A stretch of 64,000 nt of DNA. Origin: Cohnella ginsengisoli. Lineage in GTDB: Bacteria; Bacillota; Bacilli; Paenibacillales; Paenibacillaceae. The translations under genes and the position numbers were made by a program. Location of the stretch: contig NZ_JAPDHZ010000002.1 of NCBI RefSeq assembly GCF_029525555.1, positions 161,868 to 225,867 of the forward strand, given 5' to 3'. Shown piece by piece: positions 1 to 7,643 of the stretch (within the stretch, counting starts at the first letter, position 1; each line of letters opens with the position of its first letter). The notes below the pieces were generated by a model that worked only from the letters and a program-made list of their open reading frames with translations, had not been told where the DNA came from and did not search any database.

Positions 1-58
1 CGCCGCGCAAGATCTCCCGTTCTTCGCGGCGCCATACGATATTTTTAAGTTCGATCAT
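1..58 (-). CDS. ABC transporter ATP-binding protein, N-terminal fragment
   Basis: Only the first 19 codons are in the window; the gene continues past the left edge. The peptide starts MIELKNIVWRREEREIL, which fits the first beta strand of an ABC ATPase, where a short hydrophobic strand is followed by the aromatic A-loop region before Walker A. Its ATG overlaps the TGA of the thioredoxin-like gene by four bases, so the two are very likely translationally coupled. No Walker motif is visible, so the family call rests on the N-terminal pattern alone, and the transported substrate cannot be guessed. Confidence 0.55.
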   Translation of the reverse strand, partial: MIELKNIVWRREEREILRG

Positions 59-387
59 GATCGTTTTCCCTCTCCCCCGAACGATTCGGCGAGCCGCGCC
101 CTGATCTCCACGACCGATCCGAACCGGTATACCTTATTCCATGCGCCGTCCTGACGCCTTAGCAGCAGGCAGGGAACGCTCTCGATCTGAAAAGCTTCCG
201 CCATTCCGGGCATGAGGTTGATGTTCGCCGAAGCGATCCGAACGTCCGTCAGCGACGCTTCGGCCACCTCGAGCATTCGTCTCGCGAGCGCGCATGTGCC
301 GCATAGCGGCGTATAGACGAAAAGCGCAAGCGCGCCTTCCGACGCTTCGATTTCCCGCCGCCAGGTCCTCGCTTCCCATTCCGTCAC
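55..387 (-). CDS. Thioredoxin family protein
   Basis: A 110-residue thioredoxin-fold protein. The active site is C-G-T-C (residues about 29-32) after a hydrophobic strand (ALALFVYTPLCGTC), with the cis-proline region at ESVPCLLL, near residue 71. It probably acts as a small cytosolic thiol-disulfide oxidoreductase; no signal peptide is seen. I chose the GTG at 387 because the open frame continues upstream only as a shadow of the preceding gene, and GTG gives a four-base GTGA overlap with that gene's stop. Its own stop overlaps the ABC ATPase start. The polar, tightly coupled arrangement suggests co-expression with the repair genes upstream. The redox partner is unknown. Confidence 0.8.
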   Translation of the reverse strand: MTEWEARTWRREIEASEGALALFVYTPLCGTCALARRMLEVAEASLTDVRIASANINLMPGMAEAFQIESVPCLLLRRQDGAWNKVYRFGSVVEIRARLAESFGGEGKRS

Positions 388-743
388 GGCGATTCGTCCT
401 TCCCCGTCTTCGCGCCTTTGGCCGCCGCTTCGAGTACCGACGGGGGCATCGGCCCGTCGTGCACGATCAGGCCGGCAATGCCGGCTTCGCGCAGTCCCCT
501 GACCATCTGGGCGCGGCCCATCATGCTGGAGGAGTGAACGTACACCTCTCGCGGAAACGTGCCGGCGGCGATTAGCCCGGCGACGACTGCAAAGCCGTTC
601 GGATGCCCGTATCCGAGCTCGTAATCGAGCGACAGGATATCCACCTCGCATTCGCGAAGCAGCAGCAGGCATTCCTCGGCCGTGCGCGCCGGCACGAACC
701 CTGCCGGACAAGGCCGAACGTCGTCCAAATAAACGTTAATCAC
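384..743 (-). CDS. Cyclic-phosphate processing receiver-domain (cREC) protein
   Basis: A 119-residue single-domain protein. It begins with the signature MINVYLDDVRPCPAGFV and carries ILSLDYELGYG at about residues 36-46. These match the receiver-like cREC family (acidic LDD-R-P start, SLD-LG second motif), which has been predicted to process or sense cyclic-phosphate ends or nucleotides. That role is a family-level prediction, not shown here. It is sandwiched between nfo (one base downstream of its stop) and the thioredoxin-like gene (four-base overlap), so it is in the same transcript as DNA end-processing enzymes. It lacks any output domain, so it is not a classical response regulator. Confidence 0.65.
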   Translation of the reverse strand: MINVYLDDVRPCPAGFVPARTAEECLLLLRECEVDILSLDYELGYGHPNGFAVVAGLIAAGTFPREVYVHSSSMMGRAQMVRGLREAGIAGLIVHDGPMPPSVLEAAAKGAKTGKDESP

Positions 744-744
744 G

Positions 745-1587
745 TTAATCGTCCCCCTCGCTCATCAGCTTGCGGACGCGGGCGATCTGCTTTTCATGCG
801 TGCCGTCCGCTTCCGGCGGCGTCTCCATGACGACGGGCACCCGGCGTATCTCGGGAGAAGATAGCAGCTCCCGGAAGCTATCGTCGCCGATATAGCCCTC
901 TCCGATCGGCGCGTGACGGTCCCTGCGCGAGCCCGTAGGATAGCGCGAATCGTTCAAATGCACGGCTGCGAGATGCTCCCAGTAGCCGAGCTTCGAGGCG
1001 CGCTTGCGAAAATCGGCCCAATCCGCGCCGTTCCATTCGCCGCTGGCGTACAAATGACAAGTATCGAGGCAGAAGCCGATCTTGTCCGGATAAGCGGACA
1101 GCGAGCGAATCTGAACCATTTCCTCCGGCGTCTTGCCGGCATCGCCATGATTGCCCGCCTGATTCTCGAGCAGCAGCTTCGCCTTGCCGTCCCAACGGGC
1201 CAGCGTACGGTCGAGCCAGGCGATCATGTCGCGATAACCCTGAAGGGGATCGCCGCCACGGATGACGCCGAAATGAATGACCGTGCCGATCGATCCGCAC
1301 GCTTCGGCGATCGCCAGATCGCCCAGCACGCACCGCTCCATTTGGGCGGCGGAGTCGCCGGTCGAGGCGGGATTGATCGCGTAGGCGGAGTGGCCGAGCG
1401 AGACGATCCCCTCTTCCTTGCAGTACGCCGCGCAGCGGGACGCGTCCGCCTCGTCGACGGGCTTGGAGAAGAGCGTGCGCGGGTTGGACGGGAAGTACTG
1501 GAAGGCGTCGCCGCCCATGCGCGCCGCGGCGCGGGCGGCCTCGTACAGTCCGCGCCGCGTGCTGACATGGCTGCCTACGGCCGGCAT
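745..1587 (-). CDS. nfo: Deoxyribonuclease IV (AP endonuclease Nfo)
   Basis: A 280-residue TIM-barrel AP endonuclease that cuts 5' of abasic sites in base excision repair. The characteristic metal-ligand segments are present in order: GSHVS near the start, LGHSAYAIN, HFG, ENQAGNHG, CLDTCHLYASG, VHLNDS, DRHAPIGEGYIG and VMETP. Three zinc ions are expected. I chose ATG 1587 (MPAVGSHVS); the longer reading frame upstream lies inside the glycosylase gene. It starts one base after the restored stop of the fpg-like gene, so glycosylase and AP endonuclease, which act consecutively, are translationally adjacent. Length is typical for the family. Confidence 0.95.
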   Translation of the reverse strand: MPAVGSHVSTRRGLYEAARAAARMGGDAFQYFPSNPRTLFSKPVDEADASRCAAYCKEEGIVSLGHSAYAINPASTGDSAAQMERCVLGDLAIAEACGSIGTVIHFGVIRGGDPLQGYRDMIAWLDRTLARWDGKAKLLLENQAGNHGDAGKTPEEMVQIRSLSAYPDKIGFCLDTCHLYASGEWNGADWADFRKRASKLGYWEHLAAVHLNDSRYPTGSRRDRHAPIGEGYIGDDSFRELLSSPEIRRVPVVMETPPEADGTHEKQIARVRKLMSEGDD

Positions 1588-1588
1588 G

Positions 1589-2408
1589 CTAGGCTTCCTT
1601 CTGGCACGCCGGGCAGTAGAACATTTTTCGACCCGCCAGCGTTTCCAGCACGATCTCGTCTCCCGAACGGGGGGCATGGCTCGCCGCCGCGATCGTAAAT
1701 CCGCAGCTTGTCCAGAAATCCGCCGGTCGTCTCGTCCTTCTCCGTCAACGGATGCTCCATATATCCGCCGCCGGACGACGCTTCCATCAGCACTTTGCGC
1801 ATGGACGCGTACAGCGCGGAGATCTGCTCTTCATTCAGCGCCGAAATCTGCGAGGCCGGGTGGATCATGGCGTCGAAGCAGATCTCGTCCGAATAGCAAT
1901 TGCCGATGCCGGCGAGAAACTTTTGATCGGTTAGAACCGGCTTAAGCCGCCCCCGCCTTTTCTTCAACCGCGTCGCGAACGCCGCTTCGGTCAGGCGCGG
2001 GTCCATTGGATCCGGCCCCAAGTCGTGCAGACGCTCCAGCACCGCCTTGGCGCTGAGCCGATGAAGAAATCCGAGCCGCAAGCCTGCGAAAAACAGCCGG
2101 TTGCCGTCGTCCAGCGTCAGGATGACTTGATAGTGATCGTCGCTCTTCGGACCGTCTTGTCCGAAGAACATCCAGCCGCCGAGCATCAAATGCAGCAGCA
2201 GCCGATTGCCGTCGTCCAGATGGAAGAGCAGGTGCTTGCCTTTTCGCTCCACGAACAAAATTCGCTTGCCCTTCAACGCGTCTATGAACGATTCCGGGGA
2301 TTCGTTAATCGTCTTCTCGCGGTTCACGACGACCTCCCTGATCATCTGCCCGCATACGAGCGGCGACAGCAATCTTCGGTAGGTGTCCATTTCCGGCCAT
2401 TCCGGCAT
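1589..2408 (-). CDS. Fpg/Nei-family DNA glycosylase, frameshifted in the zinc finger
   Basis: A bifunctional glycosylase/AP lyase of the MutM/Nei family (272 aa restored). It begins MPEWPEMDTYRR, with the catalytic Pro2-Glu3, and has the helix-two-turn-helix region GIGNCYSDEICF. The C-terminal zinc finger is disrupted. A run of six G at 1669-1674 (C on the coding strand) puts the ribosome in a frame reading to 1575. Dropping one base gives EPCPRSGDEIV, then FYCPACQKEA and a TAG at 1589-1591, one base before nfo. The second zinc cysteine is Ser in the restored frame and Phe in the raw frame, so the local sequence may hold more than one error. N-terminal identity is certain; an active enzyme depends on resequencing. 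Confidence 0.85.
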
Positions 2409-2483
2409 GATCGTTCATCCCTTCTCCAGCCATCGCGCGGATGGCCTGCTGTCGTCTAACTTTTTTTCGAATCCGTATCGAAA

Positions 2484-3362
2484 TTATGTATTTGCCGGTC
2501 CGCCGGCTATCCTCATCCCGGAAATCAATGCGCGCACTTCATCGGGACCCTCGCATACCGCATCCGGCATGGCGCCTGCGCGCTCGCAGCGCTGACGCCA
2601 GTCGTTCCGACCGCATACGCCGGTTAAGACGAGCACCGTCGGACAACCGGCCGAGAGGCCGGCTGCAAGATCGGTGTGCGGGTTGTCCCCGACGACCCAG
2701 GCCTCCGAAGCTTCGATGCCCGCCAAGTCCAGCGCGTACCGCATCATAATGCCGGACGGCTTGCCGATGACGACCGGAGTCACGTCGCTCGCAGTCTCCA
2801 GCAAGGCGGCCAAGCTCCCCGCACCGGGCAGAAAGCCGTCGCCGACGGGCAGCCTGCGATCCGGATTGGTCAGCAAGTAGTCGGCTCCCGACAATAAATA
2901 GCCTAGCGCCGCGGTCAACTGTCCATAGTTCAAATCCCGGTCCAGTCCTTGAACGACAAGGTTCACGCTAGCGCCCGCGGCCAGCTCGGCTTCGTCCGGC
3001 ATCGCGATGCCCGCCTCCGCGAGCGCGCTGCGAAGTCCGTGCTCGCCGATGACGAACGCGGTCGCATCGGGATGGCGCTTCTTGGCGTAATGCGCGGCGG
3101 CTGCCGCGGACGTAATAACGCGCGTTGCGTCAGCCGGGATGCCGAAGCCGCGCAGATGCGCCGCCACCTGCTCGGGCGTGCGCGTCGAATTGTTCGTTAA
3201 ATACCAGCAGGCGATGCCTGCTTCTTCAAGCTCCTCGACCAACTCGCAAGCGCCTTCGATCGGCGTCTCTCCTCTGTACAGCGTGCCGTCGAGGTCGAGC
3301 AGCACCGCCTTCGGCCGCCCTGAGAACCGTTCTTCGCGGAGCAGCTCGGTTTGTTGCGACAT
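2484..3362 (-). CDS. HAD-IIA family hydrolase (NagD/AraL-type phosphatase)
   Basis: A 292-residue cytosolic HAD phosphatase. Motif I is LLDLDGTLYRG (nucleophile Asp), motif II WYLTNNSTR, the lysine is in VIGKPSG, and motif IV is VGDNPHTDLAAG. The long insertion between motifs II and III is the IIA-type cap, as in NagD and AraL. I placed the start at ATG 3362, which has AAAGGAG about ten bases upstream; two earlier ATGs lack a good ribosome binding site. It lies between mrfB and the fpg-like gene, all on the minus strand. Substrate is unknown; related enzymes dephosphorylate sugar phosphates, nucleotides or p-nitrophenyl phosphate. Confidence 0.88.
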   Translation of the reverse strand: MSQQTELLREERFSGRPKAVLLDLDGTLYRGETPIEGACELVEELEEAGIACWYLTNNSTRTPEQVAAHLRGFGIPADATRVITSAAAAAHYAKKRHPDATAFVIGEHGLRSALAEAGIAMPDEAELAAGASVNLVVQGLDRDLNYGQLTAALGYLLSGADYLLTNPDRRLPVGDGFLPGAGSLAALLETASDVTPVVIGKPSGIMMRYALDLAGIEASEAWVVGDNPHTDLAAGLSAGCPTVLVLTGVCGRNDWRQRCERAGAMPDAVCEGPDEVRALISGMRIAGGPANT

Positions 3363-3494
3363 GGATTTCGGCTCCTTTGACGCTGTCGTGCGCTTCATGA
3401 TGCTGCCAGCTTTTATATGAATCACAATACCCTTTTGTCGAGTACTCTGCAACCATCCGCATATAGAAAGAAGCGTCGGGCCGCCCCGGAAAAC

Positions 3495-4952
3495 TCAGCC
3501 GAGCCGGCCTGTCGCTTCGATCTTGCGGCGAAGCCGCGCCAGTCTGTGCCTGATCGCGTCGAGCTCCGCCCGCATGCGGTCGCTCTGCCTGAGCGAAGTT
3601 CGCCGCTGCAGCAGATCAAGCGCGCGCGATGCGTAATCCAGCGCGATGCCCGGCTCCCTGCGACGATGCTCGTAATGCATCGACAGCTCGATATGCGCTT
3701 CGGCGGAAGGCAGCAGCCGCGATTCGGCGAGGCGTGCGGCCCGCTCCCACAGGCCGGCCGCCTCGTCGTGCCGTCCGAGCCGCTTGAGGCGCGCGGCAGC
3801 CGGCAGCAGCCACCGTCCGCCCGGCGTGCCTTCCGCGATCAGCGCTGCGAACAGCCGCTCCGCGTGCTGCTCTCCGCCGTGATCGGCCAGCCAGGCTGCC
3901 GTGCGGAACAGCTCCTCGGGCTCCTCGGGCAGCGCCCATTCGGCGCCAAGCCGGCCCTCGAGCACGCCGCCGAAGTGGACGGTCAGGCTGGCCAGCGTCA
4001 AAATATCCCGCTCGTTGTGGATATAGACGCCGCGCAGATGTGACGCGTCCCCGTCGCTAAGGTACTTCATGTACAGCTCCGGCGCGAGCGAGCCGGGCAC
4101 GTCTTCGCCGCGCACGATGCCGAGCCGGTCTTCTTCGATGCGGCTGAGCCGGCAGGACGGCAGCGTGTTTTTCCATAAGGCGCGGGAAGGATGCAGAAAA
4201 TCGAGATGCCCTGGCTCGACGCCGCTCGGCCGCCAGCCGTTCAGCACGAAGCGGCTCGTCAACACCGGCCAATCGAACGACCTGCCGTTGTAGGTAACCA
4301 GGTGCGTAACGCCTGCGAACTTGCCCAGCAGGTAAGCCAGCATCGCCCGCTCTTCCCCGGGATGCCGGATGAGCAGCTGCTCCACCGTAAATGTCCCCGC
4401 TTCGCCGTCGGCGTATCCGAACCCGATCATGAACGGCAAATTGCCCGAGCCTACGCCGAGTCCCGTCGTCTCGGTGTCGAGGAACAAAAGCCGCTGCGCT
4501 TCGATGTCCATAGGCTCGGGCAGGGCGTCCGCCGCAGGCGTTCCTCGTTTCCGGTTCTGACGAACCGCAATCGGCTTCAGTCTTCTGGCGCAGTGAATGA
4601 GCTCGGACAGCACGTAATGGCCGTGCCGGTGCTCGAGGGGATAGACCGCGCGGCGGCGCAAAAAGCTGCCGTACTCGCCGGCGACCTCCTCGACGTGAAG
4701 CGCGGCGAGCGCAGGATGGAGTCCGCTTCCCGATATGCCTTTATCTTCAGTATCCTTAGTGGTGCGTTCCCTGCCGGCAGACGGTCCGGCGCTGCCTCGA
4801 GCATCAGCCCCCGAACGCGAGGAAGATCCGACTGCGCCCGCAGACGACACTCCGTTCCCCGCCTCAGCCGCCGCGCCGCCAAGCGACTCATCCGCTTTGG
4901 ACGAAGCCGAATGGGCTCGCAGCCGGTCCAGCCGGTCGCGCAGGCTGCTCAT
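3495..4952 (-). CDS. mrfB: MrfB-like RNase H-fold DNA exonuclease (YprB)
   Basis: A 485-residue protein matching Bacillus YprB/MrfB, the exonuclease partner in UvrABC-independent repair of mitomycin C damage. The DEDD exonuclease core starts at LFLDTETTGLGVGSG (about residues 153-167), continues with LVTYNGRSFDWPVL and ends with HNERDILTLASLT. The C-terminal 150 residues are Leu/Ala/Arg-rich repeats resembling TPR helices. The N-terminal 90 residues are low-complexity Ser/Ala/Gly and poorly conserved. Its ATG overlaps the mrfA stop by four bases, the same order as in Bacillus. Family identity is well supported; activity on DNA is inferred from the Bacillus ortholog. Confidence 0.9.
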   Translation of the reverse strand: MSSLRDRLDRLRAHSASSKADESLGGAAAEAGNGVSSAGAVGSSSRSGADARGSAGPSAGRERTTKDTEDKGISGSGLHPALAALHVEEVAGEYGSFLRRRAVYPLEHRHGHYVLSELIHCARRLKPIAVRQNRKRGTPAADALPEPMDIEAQRLLFLDTETTGLGVGSGNLPFMIGFGYADGEAGTFTVEQLLIRHPGEERAMLAYLLGKFAGVTHLVTYNGRSFDWPVLTSRFVLNGWRPSGVEPGHLDFLHPSRALWKNTLPSCRLSRIEEDRLGIVRGEDVPGSLAPELYMKYLSDGDASHLRGVYIHNERDILTLASLTVHFGGVLEGRLGAEWALPEEPEELFRTAAWLADHGGEQHAERLFAALIAEGTPGGRWLLPAAARLKRLGRHDEAAGLWERAARLAESRLLPSAEAHIELSMHYEHRRREPGIALDYASRALDLLQRRTSLRQSDRMRAELDAIRHRLARLRRKIEATGRLG

Positions 4953-7243
4953 CCCGCCGCACCTGCCGTTCGCTGCAGCAGCCCGAGGGCCAGGTCTTTG
5001 CCGAGCAGGCCGACCTCCTCGATCGGCCCGACGCAGGCCGGACAGCCGCTAAGGCACCCGCATCCCTCGATGAGGCGCCCGGCCTCCGCGAGCAGCTCGT
5101 CATGCTTTTCGTACAAGCGCTGGCTGAGGCCGATGCCGCCCGGATACCGGTCGTAGAAGTAAATCGTCGGCTGCTTCGTATGCACGGCCTTCACCTGGGG
5201 CACGACGCAGATATCCATCGGATCGCACATCAGATGCAGCGGCGCCAGATGGACGAGCACGTTGGCGAGCCCGAGCAGGGCGGACTGCATGTCGTTCGCG
5301 CTGCGGACGGCGGCGGCCTCTTCCGAGAACGAAAACCAGTACCCGCTCGTATGAAGCTCCTCCTCGGGCAGGTGGATCGGGCCGGAGCCGATGTTCTCAT
5401 GGGTCCGCAAGCGCATCTTTTTGAAAATCGTCGGCTTGGCCGTAACCATCAACTCCCCGTATTGCCGCACGATGGCGCCGCCCGGCGATTCGCGCTCCTT
5501 GTCCACGTGCAGCACCTTCAGCTCGACCGCCAGACTCGCATCCGTGAAGTAGTCCACGTTCACTTCGCGCACGTAGGCTTTTTTTTCTGGATAGTCCAGC
5601 TTCTCGACCTGATATTGGACGCCTTCGTGCAGATAGATCGCTTCCTCGTGGATGAGCGTCGGCGCGCCGAACCGGTCGACCTCGCCGAGCACGCGATGCC
5701 CTTCCGTCATGTCGATGATGACGAAGTTCTCCTGGGCCGCGGAGCGAAGCGAGATACCGTGGGCCGGAAATGCCTGCTCCATCCAGTACCAGCGTCCGGC
5801 GTTCTCGTGCAGCACCTTTTCCTCCGCCAAAAATTCGAGCAGGTCGACGAGCTTCTCCCCGCCGAACGTGTCGCCCGCTTCGAACGGCAGCTCGTAGGCG
5901 GCGCACTTGATGTGATCGAGTAAAATAAGCAGGTTGTCCGGATGAATGCGCGCTTCCTCGGGCGGCCTGCCGAGAAAATAATCCGGGTGCTGGATCAGGT
6001 ACTGATCGAGCGGATTGCTGCTGGCCACGAGAAACGTGACGGAGCTGCCGTGACGGCGTCCCGCCCGCCCGGACTGCTGCCACGTGCTCGCGATGGAGCC
6101 GGGATAGCCGTTCAACACGCAGGCTTGCAGCTGGCCGATGTCGATGCCGAGCTCGAGCGCGTTCGTGCTGACGACGCCGCGAATCTCCCCGCTTCGCAGC
6201 CCCTTTTCGATCTCCCGCCGCAGCTTCGGCAGGTAGCCGCCGCGATAGCCGCGAATCGACTTGGTCCCGAACTCCCGCTTGGTCAGCTCCTGCAAGTACG
6301 TGAGCAAGATCTCCACGCGTACGCGGCTTCGCGCGAACACGATCGTCTGAATGCCGCTTCTAAGGAGCAGCGCCGCCAGCTTCTGCGACTCCAGCACGCT
6401 CGAACGCCGGATGCCGAGCTGGCGGTTGACGACGGGTGGATTGTAAAAGACGAGGTGTTTTTCGCCGGCCGGCGCGCCGTTGTCGTCGACGAGCGCGAAC
6501 GACTCCTCGATGAGCCGCTCGGCGTGCTCCCGCGGATTGGCGATCGTTGCGGACGCGCACAAAAACTGCGGCGCGCTGCCGTAAAATCGGCAAATTCGCT
6601 TCAGTCTGCGGATGACGTTGGCCACATGGCTGCCGAACACGCCGCGATAGGCGTGCAACTCGTCGATGACGATGTATTTCAGGTTTTCGAACAGCTTGAC
6701 CCACTTCGTATGATGCGGCAGAATCGCCGAGTGGAGCATATCCGGGTTCGTCACGACGATATGGCCGGCATTGCGAATAACCTGTCGGACCGTAGGCGGC
6801 GTATCGCCGTCGTACGTATGGGTTTTGATGTCGACCTTCATCGCGTCGGCTAGCTCTTGAAGCTCTGCCACTTGATCCTGGGCGAGCGCCTTCGTCGGGA
6901 ACAAATACAGCGCCCGCGCGCTCGGATCGGTCAATAGCCGCTGCAGCACCGGCAGGTTGTAGCAGAGCGTCTTGCCGGATGCCGTCGGCGTGACGGTCAC
7001 GACGTGACGGCCGGCGCGGACAGCTTCGAAAGCGGCCGACTGATGGGTGTAGAGCGATGCGACGCCTCTCGCGCCGAGCGCCGCGGACAGCCTCGGATCG
7101 AGCTCCGGCGGAAAGGGCGCGGTCCGCGCGGGGCGGGCAGGCTGCGTATGCCAGTAGGTCACGTTTTCCATGATCTCCCGGTTCAGCTTCAGATGCTCCA
7201 GCCATTCCTCCATCGTCGCCGCTTTTCCCGTTAAAGGGTTCAT
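4949..7243 (-). CDS. mrfA: MrfA-like DEAD/DEAH-box DNA helicase (YprA)
   Basis: A 764-residue superfamily 2 helicase. Walker A is TPTASGKTLCYNLP, motif II is VIDELHAYRG, motif III is ASATIANP, and motif VI is QQSGRAGRR. Near the C-terminus is the four-cysteine cluster CGCLSGCPACVG, diagnostic of MrfA (YprA) and thought to bind zinc. With mrfB it forms a nucleotide-excision-like pathway for mitomycin damage in Bacillus. I prefer ATG 7243 because GGAG sits nine bases upstream; an in-frame ATG at 7258 has a weaker site. It heads the minus-strand repair cluster and has a good promoter overlapping a LexA-like box (see 7306-7334). Confidence 0.92.
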   Translation of the reverse strand: MNPLTGKAATMEEWLEHLKLNREIMENVTYWHTQPARPARTAPFPPELDPRLSAALGARGVASLYTHQSAAFEAVRAGRHVVTVTPTASGKTLCYNLPVLQRLLTDPSARALYLFPTKALAQDQVAELQELADAMKVDIKTHTYDGDTPPTVRQVIRNAGHIVVTNPDMLHSAILPHHTKWVKLFENLKYIVIDELHAYRGVFGSHVANVIRRLKRICRFYGSAPQFLCASATIANPREHAERLIEESFALVDDNGAPAGEKHLVFYNPPVVNRQLGIRRSSVLESQKLAALLLRSGIQTIVFARSRVRVEILLTYLQELTKREFGTKSIRGYRGGYLPKLRREIEKGLRSGEIRGVVSTNALELGIDIGQLQACVLNGYPGSIASTWQQSGRAGRRHGSSVTFLVASSNPLDQYLIQHPDYFLGRPPEEARIHPDNLLILLDHIKCAAYELPFEAGDTFGGEKLVDLLEFLAEEKVLHENAGRWYWMEQAFPAHGISLRSAAQENFVIIDMTEGHRVLGEVDRFGAPTLIHEEAIYLHEGVQYQVEKLDYPEKKAYVREVNVDYFTDASLAVELKVLHVDKERESPGGAIVRQYGELMVTAKPTIFKKMRLRTHENIGSGPIHLPEEELHTSGYWFSFSEEAAAVRSANDMQSALLGLANVLVHLAPLHLMCDPMDICVVPQVKAVHTKQPTIYFYDRYPGGIGLSQRLYEKHDELLAEAGRLIEGCGCLSGCPACVGPIEEVGLLGKDLALGLLQRTAGAAG

Positions 7244-7305
7244 GCCGCATCGCTCCATTTCTTTTGCGTTTCGTTCGCTTGTTTCGCTTGTTAGATGTAA
7301 CTTTC

Positions 7306-7334
7306 ATTGTACAGAATGTACGTTCGTACTTCAA
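7306..7334 (-). promoter_or_regulatory. mrfA promoter with embedded LexA-like box
   Basis: On the minus strand, TTGAAG (7334-7329) and TACAAT (7311-7306) are separated by exactly 17 bases, a good sigma-A promoter 60-odd bases upstream of mrfA. The spacer contains CGAACGTACATTCT (7326-7313). This matches the Gram-positive LexA box (CGAAC, four bases, GTTCG/T) except for one base in the right half-site. Placement in the spacer mirrors the LexA box in the yneA promoter of this same window. SOS control of mrfAB is inference. Confidence 0.6.
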
Positions 7335-7579
7335 CGGGCTTCATAGACTATGTACGAGGAACTTTTCCGGTCCTATTCGATCGGGAAATGAAGGAGCAAT
7401 ATATTAGCGTTCATTTGTTTGAATTGTCGCGCAATTGTAATAATTATGTCGAAAGGAAGCGCTAACAGCGGAGTCCGGTCGAAAAAGAGGCTAACGGACG
7501 GGCGATTGGCGTTACTCAGTGTCGCATCCTGCGCTTTCCGGGGAAATGATCGTTCATTTCCTGTTTTTCGCGACAACGG
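7335..7579. other. Intergenic region between mrfA and metH
   Basis: About 245 bases without a convincing gene. A short minus-strand reading frame (7373-7576) has no family resemblance and no good ribosome binding site. A hairpin with 8-base arms (GGAAATGA / TCATTTCC, 7542-7561, four-base loop) is followed by TGTTTTT on the plus strand and may be a weak terminator or structured RNA. Nothing else stands out. Confidence 0.5.
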
Positions 7580-7618
7580 AAAAAAGCCGCCCCGATCGCG
7601 CGTTCGATCGGGACAGCC
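7580..7618 (-). terminator. Rho-independent terminator of metH
   Basis: Read on the minus strand, CCCGATCG, a six-base loop and CGATCGGG form a perfect 8-base stem followed by GCGGC and six T. It lies 26 bases past the metH stop. Confidence 0.85.
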
Positions 7619-7643
7619 ATTTTTCCGGCCTCTATTAAATGCC

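Noticed and set aside
7373..7576. A 67-codon minus-strand frame between mrfA and metH
   Set aside because: No ribosome binding site, no family resemblance, and it overlaps a hairpin.
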